Shown: in pieces, positions 44,653 through 51,882 of the stretch
How the letters are laid out: each line of letters opens with the position of its first letter
Position numbering within the stretch: the stretch's first letter is position 1
Notes under the pieces: model-generated
What the model was told of the DNA's origin: nothing
Database searches by the model: none
The model's input: the letters and a program-made list of their open reading frames with translations, nothing else
Made by a program: the position numbers and the translations under genes
Origin: Pseudomonas amygdali
Lineage (GTDB): Bacteria; Pseudomonadota; Gammaproteobacteria; Pseudomonadales; Pseudomonadaceae
Assembly (NCBI RefSeq): GCF_002699855.1
Contig: NZ_LKBW01000124.1
Location: 5,984-57,865 of the forward strand
Length of the DNA stretch: 51,882 nt
Direction of reading: 5' to 3'

Positions 44653-44994
44653 TCAGGTGCGACGCTTGCTTTCAATCCTCACCAGGCGACCCCCTTCGAA
44701 GCGCAGGTACTGATACATGCCGTTATCAGGTCCGTAGATCCATTCCTCGATTCTCACGGCTTCGGACCTTCGGTAATTACTATTGAAGGTCTCCTGAGTG
44801 CCCAGCACTTCCTGGCTTACAGGCTCTCCGCATTTCTGCTGCACTTCGAATGCCCGGTCCCACGTGCTGACCAGCTGGTTACCACAGCGCAGGGTTGACG
44901 TGGCATATGACGAGGTGGCAACTGACCCGGCCAGGGTGGCGAGGGTCAGGTTGATCAGCAGTTTGATTCGGGTACGTGCCAAGGCTTCATTCAC
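44653..44994 (-). CDS. DUF2845 periplasmic protein
   Basis: A 113-residue secreted protein with a signal peptide (hydrophobic KLLINLTLATLAGSVATSSYA) and a DUF2845 mature part: TLRCGNQLVSTWD, VQQKCGEPVS, EEWIYGPDNGMYQYLRFEGGRL. Two cysteines could form a disulfide. The best start is GTG at 44994, which overlaps the end of the DUF748 gene by eight bases, so the two are translationally coupled. The function of the family is not known; linkage to DUF748 suggests an envelope role. Confidence 0.82.
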   Translation of the reverse strand: MNEALARTRIKLLINLTLATLAGSVATSSYATSTLRCGNQLVSTWDRAFEVQQKCGEPVSQEVLGTQETFNSNYRRSEAVRIEEWIYGPDNGMYQYLRFEGGRLVRIESKRRT

Positions 44995-47959
44995 TGTCGA
45001 GGTGGAGGGGGCTGATGACTTTACCATCTGGCTGGGCCTGACCCAGGCGGGCATCGACGAAGTACACACGAGCGTCTTCCAGCTTGCCCTTGTCTACCAG
45101 GTAGTCCTTGATGCTGCTGGCTCTGCCCTGGCCCAGCTCACGCAGCAATACCTCATTGCTGCTCCAGAACTTGAGCACGGCGGCACGCATCTGGTTTGCA
45201 CGTTGTTCCTTGCCCAGGTTTGCCCATTCGGCAGGCGGTTGCTGTTTCAGGCGTGTGCGGTAGATACCTTCAAGCATAGGAGCTTTTTCATCCTCAGGGA
45301 CCTGTATCAAACCGGCTCTGGCTGGAACCTTGTCGCCGCGTCGCTGGAGGATCTTGTAATAGGTGTACTGGTATTCCCGCTCCAGCCGCTGTTGGGCGAT
45401 CAGAGGACCGTCACTGCTTGCAGCGCTAGTGCCTTCGATCTCCAGCTTCAGGTCCGGGCGCTCCTTGAGCGCCACCGAGAGCTTGTCCAGGGCGCTTTGC
45501 ACCTCGGCCGACAAATCACTGGAGCCCGGCGCGAAACTCACGCTGCCGAGATCCTCGGAGCTTCCACCGGCGACCAGCCCGCCGAGCATCTTGAACGGAG
45601 CCTGCGCAGCACGCAGCACAAGATTGCGCAGGGTTTGCCAGACAATTGGCATCACGCTGAACTGCGGGTTGTTCAGATCGCCCTCGATCGGCAGCTCCAG
45701 GGAAATTCGTCCCTGCGTATCCTTGAGCAGCGCGACCGCCAGACGGATAGGCAGGTCCAGCGCATCCGGGCTGTCGACACGCTCACCCAGTTGCAACTGT
45801 TCAACCAGCATCTTGTTCTGCGCCTTGAGCTGACCTTTGGTGATCAAGTAGTGCAGATCGAGATTGAGCCTGCCCTTGCGGATTCTGAAACCGGCGAACT
45901 TGCCGGAATAAGGGGTCAGATTGGTCAGCTCGACACGCTTGAAGCTGGTGGTGATATCCAGGCTGGCCATCGGGTCGAAAGGGTTGAGGCTGCCTTTGAT
46001 GGTCACAGGCGCGTAGCGATCGACCTTGCCCTGGATGTCCACGGGTGCCGGTGTCGCCTTGCGGTTGTCGATGGTGCCGATACGACCATTGAGCTGCTGC
46101 ACGGCGGTGGCAAAGTTGGGGGTCAGGGTCATGTCGGCAAAGTTTGCCGAGCCATCCATGATATTCACTTCGCCGACGTAAATCGCCAGAGGGTTATCTG
46201 CCTTGGCCTTGGGCTGTGTTCTGGCTGTTTTTGGCTGCGATGCGGTCTTGTCATCAGGCTGCGGAATCAGCAGATCGTCGACATTGGTGGTCCGGTCTTC
46301 ATTGATCATGAAGCGTGCGTAAGGCTGATCCATGTTGACTTTGGCAATCGAAAGGCCCGTGCCGTGCTGGTAGTCCAGCCCTTCGAGTTGCAGTTGCTGC
46401 CACTTCAGGAAGTCGCGCTGTTTGAGCGTGTCGAGTGTGTGAAGCTGATTGACCTGTGCTTTGCCGGTAACGCTGAACGCCAGCGGTTCGGTGCTTTTCA
46501 GGTTGACCGCCAGATCGCTGCCCAGCATGCCGCTGCGCATTTCCAGACGAATGAACGGGCTGATGTAGGCTTGGGCGAGGCGCAGGTCGATGTCGCGGGT
46601 AGTTACGTTAAGTTGTGCACTGACCGGGTTGAGGTTCACATCGCCGGCTGCAGTGAGGTTGCCCTGTTTGCCCAGCCCGGTATCAAGCTTAAGCGTGAAG
46701 GGGGATTTGTTAAGGCTGTCGAAATTCTGGATGTCCAGATTCAGCGGGCCAACATCCAGAGCAACAGGCTCTTGAGGTACGCGATATGCCAGATGGACCA
46801 TGTAATTGCGCAGTTGCACATCTCGCAGCAGCACCTGCCATGGCGTGCTTTGCGTGGCGGGCTTGGCGCTGGCTTTGGCAGAGGCGTCGGTCGTGGGTGC
46901 CGGTTCAGCCGCCTTGTCGTCCACGGCCGGTGTTTGCGGTGCCGCTGGCTTGCCCGGCTGGCTGGCAAACAGCTTTTGCCAGTCCAGTTGCCCGTCGGCT
47001 TCGCGCGCTGCCCAGGTTTCCAGTTTCTGGCTGCGGATCTTGCCTACGGTCACCAGCTGCTTTGCCAGATCGACTGATGTTTCGCTCACGTCCAGGCGTT
47101 GCAGGCGTACCAGATGGCGACCGTCTGGCGTGTTCAACGCGAAGGGCGCGACACTGGCCGACACATTGGTCAACTTCAGCTCGGTTTCCTTGGCCAGATT
47201 GAGTGTGTATGCCGTGCTGAAATTCAGCACGCCGTCCTCAAGCGCCAGCGGCAACGCATCACGCACGTAAGGCCACCACAGCTTCATCTTGCTGTCGGTG
47301 ACTTTCAGCGTCCCTTCCGAGGTGATCGGTATCAGGCTGATACGCCCGACCCAGTCGATCTGCCCGCCATCCGGACCTGCCGCGACAAGCGTCATGTCGG
47401 CATTGTCTTCGGGTAATGTGCTGAGGTTCTTGAGTTCGAAATTGAGTGTGTCGTAGAGAAATTCGATGGGCTGGCTTGGGCGCATATCCTGAAAGTGAAC
47501 ATAGCCATCGGCCAGTTTTATTTCGTCGATACGCAGCGGGAACGGCTTGCCGGGTGGTTCGTCCTTGGCAGGTTCGCTGGCTGGCAGCTTGAACAGTTGC
47601 GCCAGATTGAGCTTGCCTTGCTTGTCGAACAACAGCTCGGTCTTGGGTTTGATCAGCTCGATGCGTTGCAGGTGCAGGGCCCGTGTCCACAGGCTGTCGA
47701 TTTGCAGGTTGGCATAAAGCTTTTCAAACGCGACCTGTTCCTTGCCCGGTGTGCCGATGTTCAGGCCCCAGAGCGTCAGCTCCAGCGTGTAGGGATTGAA
47801 TTCCAGGCGTTCAAGCTTCGCCGGCACGGTGGCGTAATTGGCCAATTGCTGATTGGCGATCCGCAGAGCGACACCGGGAAGAATGAAGAACCCCAGCAAG
47901 CTGTAGAGCACGATCACAGTCAGCAAGGAGCCAAGTGTGCGTTTCAATCCTCTGGACAT
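44987..47959 (-). CDS. Large DUF748 (AsmA-like) envelope protein
   Basis: A 990-residue protein with one N-terminal membrane anchor (about 8-30, TLGSLLTVIVLYSLLGFFIL) and a long periplasmic part of AsmA/YdbH-like beta repeats (DUF748). A Pro/Ala/Lys-rich linker lies near residues 345-375. The C-terminus has an OmpA-like pattern (VSFAPGSSDLSAEV and LGQGRASSIKDYLVDKG). AsmA-clan proteins form hydrophobic grooves that move phospholipids to the outer membrane, so lipid transport is a reasonable inference. I prefer MSRGLKRT (47959); another ATG at 48004 is in frame. Confidence 0.85.
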   Translation of the reverse strand: MSRGLKRTLGSLLTVIVLYSLLGFFILPGVALRIANQQLANYATVPAKLERLEFNPYTLELTLWGLNIGTPGKEQVAFEKLYANLQIDSLWTRALHLQRIELIKPKTELLFDKQGKLNLAQLFKLPASEPAKDEPPGKPFPLRIDEIKLADGYVHFQDMRPSQPIEFLYDTLNFELKNLSTLPEDNADMTLVAAGPDGGQIDWVGRISLIPITSEGTLKVTDSKMKLWWPYVRDALPLALEDGVLNFSTAYTLNLAKETELKLTNVSASVAPFALNTPDGRHLVRLQRLDVSETSVDLAKQLVTVGKIRSQKLETWAAREADGQLDWQKLFASQPGKPAAPQTPAVDDKAAEPAPTTDASAKASAKPATQSTPWQVLLRDVQLRNYMVHLAYRVPQEPVALDVGPLNLDIQNFDSLNKSPFTLKLDTGLGKQGNLTAAGDVNLNPVSAQLNVTTRDIDLRLAQAYISPFIRLEMRSGMLGSDLAVNLKSTEPLAFSVTGKAQVNQLHTLDTLKQRDFLKWQQLQLEGLDYQHGTGLSIAKVNMDQPYARFMINEDRTTNVDDLLIPQPDDKTASQPKTARTQPKAKADNPLAIYVGEVNIMDGSANFADMTLTPNFATAVQQLNGRIGTIDNRKATPAPVDIQGKVDRYAPVTIKGSLNPFDPMASLDITTSFKRVELTNLTPYSGKFAGFRIRKGRLNLDLHYLITKGQLKAQNKMLVEQLQLGERVDSPDALDLPIRLAVALLKDTQGRISLELPIEGDLNNPQFSVMPIVWQTLRNLVLRAAQAPFKMLGGLVAGGSSEDLGSVSFAPGSSDLSAEVQSALDKLSVALKERPDLKLEIEGTSAASSDGPLIAQQRLEREYQYTYYKILQRRGDKVPARAGLIQVPEDEKAPMLEGIYRTRLKQQPPAEWANLGKEQRANQMRAAVLKFWSSNEVLLRELGQGRASSIKDYLVDKGKLEDARVYFVDARLGQAQPDGKVISPLHLDSE

Positions 47960-48082
47960 GGGCAGCGGCGTCTCTCTCTTTTGGAAGCCCTTGGAGTATG
48001 GCATGCCTGTTCGGTTCCCAAGGCACTGCCGTCGCCGCTCGTAGGAACTTTCCGATAGTGCTTTGCGATACCAGCCGCCGGA

Positions 48083-49099
48083 TCAGAGTTGCAGGATCAG
48101 CGTTTTCAGGGGTGGCTGATTATCCAGAGACGGGAAGTCCTTGGCAGGAAGCATCTCCTGGCAGTCGCGTACCGGGCGTCCAGCCTTGGTGGCACAGCGT
48201 AATACCTGCTCACGCCAGTCCTGCATGCTGACCTTCGCAAGGTTGTTGCAGCAGATCAGCACGCCGCCGTCTGCCGTCGTCAACAGCGCCGGCTTGAGCA
48301 GGCTTTGATAGTCGCGCAACAGGTCAACGGTGCCGAACGCACTTTTGGCCCAGGCAGGTGGGTCAAGCAGGACCAGATCATACTGGCGCTGTTGCAGCTT
48401 CATGTAGCTGGGCAATTGTTGGCTACGCCGCGCTGCAATCGGCAGCCCCGCCAGTTGGCGGATTGCCGGAAAATAATCCGACTGGATGAACTGCATGGGT
48501 GGCAGTTGCGGGTTAAGCGCACCATTCTCTCGACCCACGGCCAGATTACCCTCGGCGAAGTCCAGATTGCACACCTCGCTCGCGCCACCGGCCGCAGCGC
48601 TGAGACCGACGCCGCAGGTATAGGCGAACAGGTTCAGCACGCTTTTGCCGGCGCTGTGCTGTTTGACCCAGCCACGCGTGTTGCGCAGGTCCAGAAACAA
48701 CAACGGGTCTTGGCCCGCATGTCGGCCACGGACCCGATAGTTGAGCCCCCACTCATGCCCGATATGGTCGGCCAGCGCCGCTTCGTCAGCCTTGTAGACC
48801 GTATCCTGGCGATCCACGCGTGAGTTGCCTTGCGAGCGATCATTATAGACCAGCAGCGTTTCCAGGCCCAGTCGTGTGTTGACTTGCTCGTGCAGCGCAA
48901 GCAATGCATCGCGATCCAGGCGGGTGTGGAAGCTTTGTACCAGCAACTGCGGGCCGTAGCGGTCGATGGTCAGCCCGCTGGCGCCTTCCTGACTTCCGTG
49001 AAACAGCCGATAGCAGTCGGTGCCCTGCTGATGCAGTTCGCCCAGCAACGATTGACGATTATCGAGGGCGACGCTGAGCGCCTGATTCAAGGAAGACAT
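48083..49099 (-). CDS. Class I SAM methyltransferase, RlmI/RlmK-like
   Basis: A 338-residue methyltransferase. The N-terminal third resembles the RlmI-type substrate domain (GLTIDRYGPQLLVQSFHTR). The SAM site is SVLNLFAYTCGVGLSAAAGG and the catalytic-loop region LLDPPAWAKSAFG replaces the NPPY motif, as in C5-cytosine/RlmI-like enzymes. It probably methylates rRNA, but the target base is not certain. It starts at 49099 (MSSLNQALSVAL). Oriented the same way as the DUF748 gene, 79-124 bp upstream of it. Confidence 0.85.
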   Translation of the reverse strand: MSSLNQALSVALDNRQSLLGELHQQGTDCYRLFHGSQEGASGLTIDRYGPQLLVQSFHTRLDRDALLALHEQVNTRLGLETLLVYNDRSQGNSRVDRQDTVYKADEAALADHIGHEWGLNYRVRGRHAGQDPLLFLDLRNTRGWVKQHSAGKSVLNLFAYTCGVGLSAAAGGASEVCNLDFAEGNLAVGRENGALNPQLPPMQFIQSDYFPAIRQLAGLPIAARRSQQLPSYMKLQQRQYDLVLLDPPAWAKSAFGTVDLLRDYQSLLKPALLTTADGGVLICCNNLAKVSMQDWREQVLRCATKAGRPVRDCQEMLPAKDFPSLDNQPPLKTLILQL

Positions 49100-49256
49100 G
49101 CTAAGCGCCTCGGGCTGGAATAAGGCGCGGGAGTTTAACAGCTAGCGGGCGCTGAAGGTTTTTGGCGTCAGGTGCGTTATTCCGGCCCTGTGTTGTCATA
49201 CAGCGCCAACATTCCCCTGCTACGGTACTTTTTTGCCTGTCAGCGAGGGGATAACC

Positions 49257-50831
49257 GTGAGCCAGTTCGATCTCAAGCGTCGCCGTGTCATCCAGGCCGT
49301 GGGGGCCGGTTTGCTGTTGCCGGGGCTTGCGCCTGCGGTGATCGCTTCGGTGCAGGAGCGCCCGAAAATGGTCGATGGTGTGCAGTCCGGAGATGTGCTC
49401 GGCGACAAGGCCATGGTCTGGAGCCGCAGCGACCGGCCTTCACGGATGGTGGTCGAATGGGACACACGCAGTATGTTTACTCAGCCACGGCGCGTGGTCT
49501 CGGCGCTCGCCGATCCGCGTACCGACTTCACCGCGCGGGTCGAGTTGAGCGGGCTGCCGGTCGATCAGGCGATTTTCTACCGCGTCTCGTTCGAGGATGC
49601 TCAGAGCGGTGTCGCCAGCGAGCCCTGGTTCGGCCATCTGCGCAGCACGCCCCAACAGCGTCGTGACATCCGCTTCGTCTGGAGTGGCGACACGGTGGGG
49701 CAGGGCTTCGGTATCAACCCTGACGTTGGTGGCATGCGTATCTATGAGGCGATGCGCTTGCGCTTGCCGGACTTTTTTATCCACAGCGGTGACACCATTT
49801 ACGCCGACGGGCCAGTGCCCGAGCAGATCACCACGGAAGGCGGGCGGATCTGGCGCAACCTGACCACCGAAGCGAAAAGCAAGGTGGCGGAGACCCTCGA
49901 CGAGTACCGAGGCAATTACCGCTATAACTTGATGGATGAAAATCTGCGCCGCTTCAACGCAGAAGTGCCGCAGATCTGGCAATGGGATGACCACGAAGTC
50001 ACCAACAACTGGTCGCCCAGCAAGCAGCTTGATGAGCGTTACAAGGTCAAGGATATCCAGCTGCTGTCCTCGCGTGCCCGCCAGGCTTATCTGGAGTACG
50101 CGCCGCTGCGCTTGCAGCAAGCCGACAATGGCGGACGCATTTATCGCAAGATTCCCTACGGTCCGATGCTCGACGTTTTTGTCCTCGATATGCGCAGCTA
50201 CCGCGACGGCAATGATGCCAATCTGGCCGAAAAACCGGGTCCGACCACCGCATTTCTTGGTCGTGAGCAACTTGACTGGCTCAAGCGCGAACTCAATGCG
50301 TCGCGCGCGCAATGGAAGGTCATTGCTGCTGACATGCCCATCGGCCTTGGCGTACCGGATGGCGAGGTGAGCCCCGGTGTGGCGCGCTGGGAAGCCATCG
50401 CCAACGGCAATGACGGACCGGCGCTTGGCCGCGAGCTGGAGGTTGCCGAATTGCTGGCGTACCTGCGCGCGCAGAAGATTCGCGACTGTGTCTGGCTGAC
50501 GGCCGATGTCCATTACTGCGCCGCGCATCATTACCAGCCGGATCGTGCCGTGTTTCAGGACTTCGACCCGTTCTGGGAATTCGTCGCCGGGCCGCTGAAT
50601 GCGGGCAGCTTCGGTCCCAATGTACTGGACAAGACGTTCGGTCCGGAACTGGTGTTCCAGAAGGCGCCCCCTTCACAGAACACCTCGCCTTTTGCGGGTT
50701 ATCAGTTCTTTGGCGAAGTGAATATCGACGGGCAGACCGGCGAGATGTCTGTTGCCCTGCGCGATCTTGATGGCGTTTCAGTGTTCGAGCGCAAATTGCA
50801 GCCGACCGTGGAGATTAGCCGCATTGTCTGA
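49257..50831 (+). CDS. phoD: Tat-exported alkaline phosphatase D family protein
   Basis: A 524-residue PhoD-type metallophosphoesterase. A Tat signal starts the protein (SQFDLKRRRVIQAVGAGLLL), with the RR pair near residues 7-9. An N-terminal Fn3-like domain (about 40-130) is followed by the metal-binding core: WSGDTVGQ, HSGDTIYADGP, WQWDDHEVTNNW and LTADVHYCAAH. Such enzymes hydrolyse phosphodiesters and monoesters in the periplasm using Fe/Ca and are often phosphate-starvation induced. The GTG at 49257 follows GCGAGGGG. No Pho box is evident in the 157-bp upstream gap. Confidence 0.88.
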   Translation: MSQFDLKRRRVIQAVGAGLLLPGLAPAVIASVQERPKMVDGVQSGDVLGDKAMVWSRSDRPSRMVVEWDTRSMFTQPRRVVSALADPRTDFTARVELSGLPVDQAIFYRVSFEDAQSGVASEPWFGHLRSTPQQRRDIRFVWSGDTVGQGFGINPDVGGMRIYEAMRLRLPDFFIHSGDTIYADGPVPEQITTEGGRIWRNLTTEAKSKVAETLDEYRGNYRYNLMDENLRRFNAEVPQIWQWDDHEVTNNWSPSKQLDERYKVKDIQLLSSRARQAYLEYAPLRLQQADNGGRIYRKIPYGPMLDVFVLDMRSYRDGNDANLAEKPGPTTAFLGREQLDWLKRELNASRAQWKVIAADMPIGLGVPDGEVSPGVARWEAIANGNDGPALGRELEVAELLAYLRAQKIRDCVWLTADVHYCAAHHYQPDRAVFQDFDPFWEFVAGPLNAGSFGPNVLDKTFGPELVFQKAPPSQNTSPFAGYQFFGEVNIDGQTGEMSVALRDLDGVSVFERKLQPTVEISRIV

Positions 50832-50936
50832 CAGAGAATCGGGGTTGTTCAGGTAACCCTTTCGGAAATTCCTTGCAACATGCTTGTCGTGTGTGGCCTA
50901 TCATGAGCTACCTAACGACGGGACCGGGTGTGTTGC

Positions 50937-51820
50937 ATGCTGGCTATTTTTCTCCAAACCCTGAACATCACCGCCCCGGTGTTTGCCATGCTGTTTCTGG
51001 GCGTATTGCTCAAACGCATCGGTGCTATCAACGACGGGTTTATCGTCGCGGCTTCCGGGCTGGTGTTCAACGTCACGATGCCTGCGCTGCTGTTTCTGGG
51101 CATCATTCACGCTGATTTGCGCGCGGCTCTGCAACCCAGACTGCTCATCTTTTTCAGTGTCGCGACGCTACTGAGTTTCGCATTCGCCTGGGGCTGGGCG
51201 ATCTGGCGCTGCCCGCAAGAAGAGCGTGGCGTTTACGTTCAGGGCGCGTTCCGTGGCAACAACGGGGTAATCGGCCTGGCGCTGGCGGCGAGCATGTACG
51301 GCCCTTATGGCATTTCGTTGGGGGCGATTCTGGCCGCGCTGGTCATCGTCTTCTACAACACGTTGTCGACAATTGTGCTGGCGGTTTACAGCCCGGTGAT
51401 CAAGTCCGACCCCTGGAGCGTGTTCAAAAGTGTGCTGGCCAACCCGCTGATCATCAGCGTCATCATCGCATCGCCTTTCGCTTACTTCAGCATAGGCCTG
51501 CCCAGGTGGCTGGAGACGTCCGGCAGTTATCTGGCGCAAATGACCCTGCCGCTGGCGCTGATCTGCATCGGCGGCACGCTGTCGCTGGCCTCGCTGCGTA
51601 AAAGTGGCAGTCTGGCGATCAGTGCCAGCGTCATGAAAATGATCACGCTGCCGCTGCTCTGCACGCTGGCCGCCTGGCTGGTCGGTTTTCGCGGCGCGGA
51701 ACTGGGCATTCTGTTCCTTTACTTCGCGAGCCCGACGGCCGCGGCCAGCTACATCATGGCGCGCACCGCCAACGGCAACTACGAACTGGCCGCCGCGATC
51801 ATCGTCATCACCACACTGGC
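50937..51820 (+). pseudogene. AEC-family transporter, 3' end interrupted
   Basis: About 294 residues of an auxin-efflux-carrier family membrane protein: about ten helices, beginning MLAIFLQTLNITAPVFAML, with GNNGVIGLALAASMYG in the middle and TANGNYELAAAIIVITTLA near the end. Bacterial members move small organic acids or amino acids. The family normally continues with one more hydrophobic helix of about 15-20 residues. Here, after TTLA, the frame turns into GMPPEGWTIIHLRCLGG, which is not transporter sequence. The break coincides with the insertion-like sequence at 51821. No ribosome site is strong before ATG 50937 (GGACCGGGTG). Confidence 0.8.
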
Positions 51821-51882
51821 TGGTATGCCCCCCGAAGGTTGGACAATTATCCACTTACGCTGCCTTGGCGGCCTGCATCCTG
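51821..51882. mobile_element. Probable end of an IS3-family (IS51-like) element
   Basis: The sequence starts TGGTATGCCCCCCGAAGG followed by TTGGACA. IS3-family elements of the IS51 type, as I remember them, have ends like TGGACTGCCCCCCAAAAGTTGGACA, so the match is good in pattern. On the minus strand the next bases could be the last codons of a transposase orfB. The element runs off the window, so its family, length and target duplication cannot be seen. Confidence 0.6.

Noticed and set aside
44798..47077. Open frame of 759 codons opposite the DUF748 gene
   Set aside because: The minus-strand frame has a membrane anchor, family sequence and coupled neighbour; the plus-strand frame has none.

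Overview
The window looks like a Pseudomonas chromosome, most likely of the P. syringae complex. The evidence is the gene order fur-recN-grpE-dnaK-dnaJ-dapB-carAB-greA-yhbY-rlmE-ftsH-folP-glmM-tpiA-secG-tRNA-metY-rimP-nusA-infB-rbfA-truB-rpsO-pnp, the protein sequences as I know this genus, a Pseudomonas-type REP palindrome between dnaK and dnaJ, and the tmRNA/smpB arrangement. The species-level call is an inference.

Positions 1 to about 11,013 are an accessory island next to the 3' end of the tmRNA gene (ssrA, minus strand, 11014-11401). Next to ssrA lies a broken tyrosine integrase (10325-10976) with no N-terminal arm-binding part, two frameshifts and no C-terminal catalytic part. The rest of the island is a compact gene cluster that looks like a small-molecule pathway I cannot match to a named product. 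It holds a minus-strand XRE/cupin regulator, a haem-oxygenase-like diiron protein (HDO/TenA-PqqC fold), a PLP aminotransferase, an FAD/NAD(P) oxidoreductase, a TauD/clavaminate-synthase-like Fe(II)/2-oxoglutarate oxygenase, an ATP-grasp ligase, an EamA transporter, an M20 (ArgE/DapE-like) amidohydrolase and an MHS-type MFS transporter. All but the regulator run rightward with short spacers or overlaps. The enzyme classes suggest a modified amino acid or dipeptide made in protected form and exported. They recall, by class only, the tabtoxin and beta-ethynylserine toolkits. Two genes are broken as read: the aminotransferase by an in-frame TAA (2738-2740) and the MFS transporter by a frame change at a nine-G run (9058-9066). 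With the dead integrase, this points to an island that is fixed and may be decaying.

Positions 11.0-17.7 kb carry ssrA, a small secreted protein, smpB, an NSS-family transporter, ratA-rnfH, bamE, fur and recN. A heat-shock block, grpE-dnaK-dnaJ with a clear sigma-32 promoter, covers 17.8-22.0 kb and leads into dapB. Carbamoyl-phosphate synthase (carA with a TTG start, carB) and greA fill 23.0-28.0 kb. yhbY and rlmE are divergent, followed by ftsH-folP-glmM-tpiA-secG. From 34.7 to 43.9 kb come tRNA-Leu(GAG), initiator tRNA-fMet and the rimP-to-pnp translation/RNA operon.

The right end holds a secreted BON-domain protein, an overlapping pair of envelope genes (DUF748/AsmA-like and DUF2845), an RlmI-like methyltransferase, a Tat-exported PhoD-type phosphatase and an AEC-family transporter. 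The AEC reading frame leaves its family sequence near 51,820, where a sequence resembling the end of an IS3-family (IS51-like) element begins and runs off the window.
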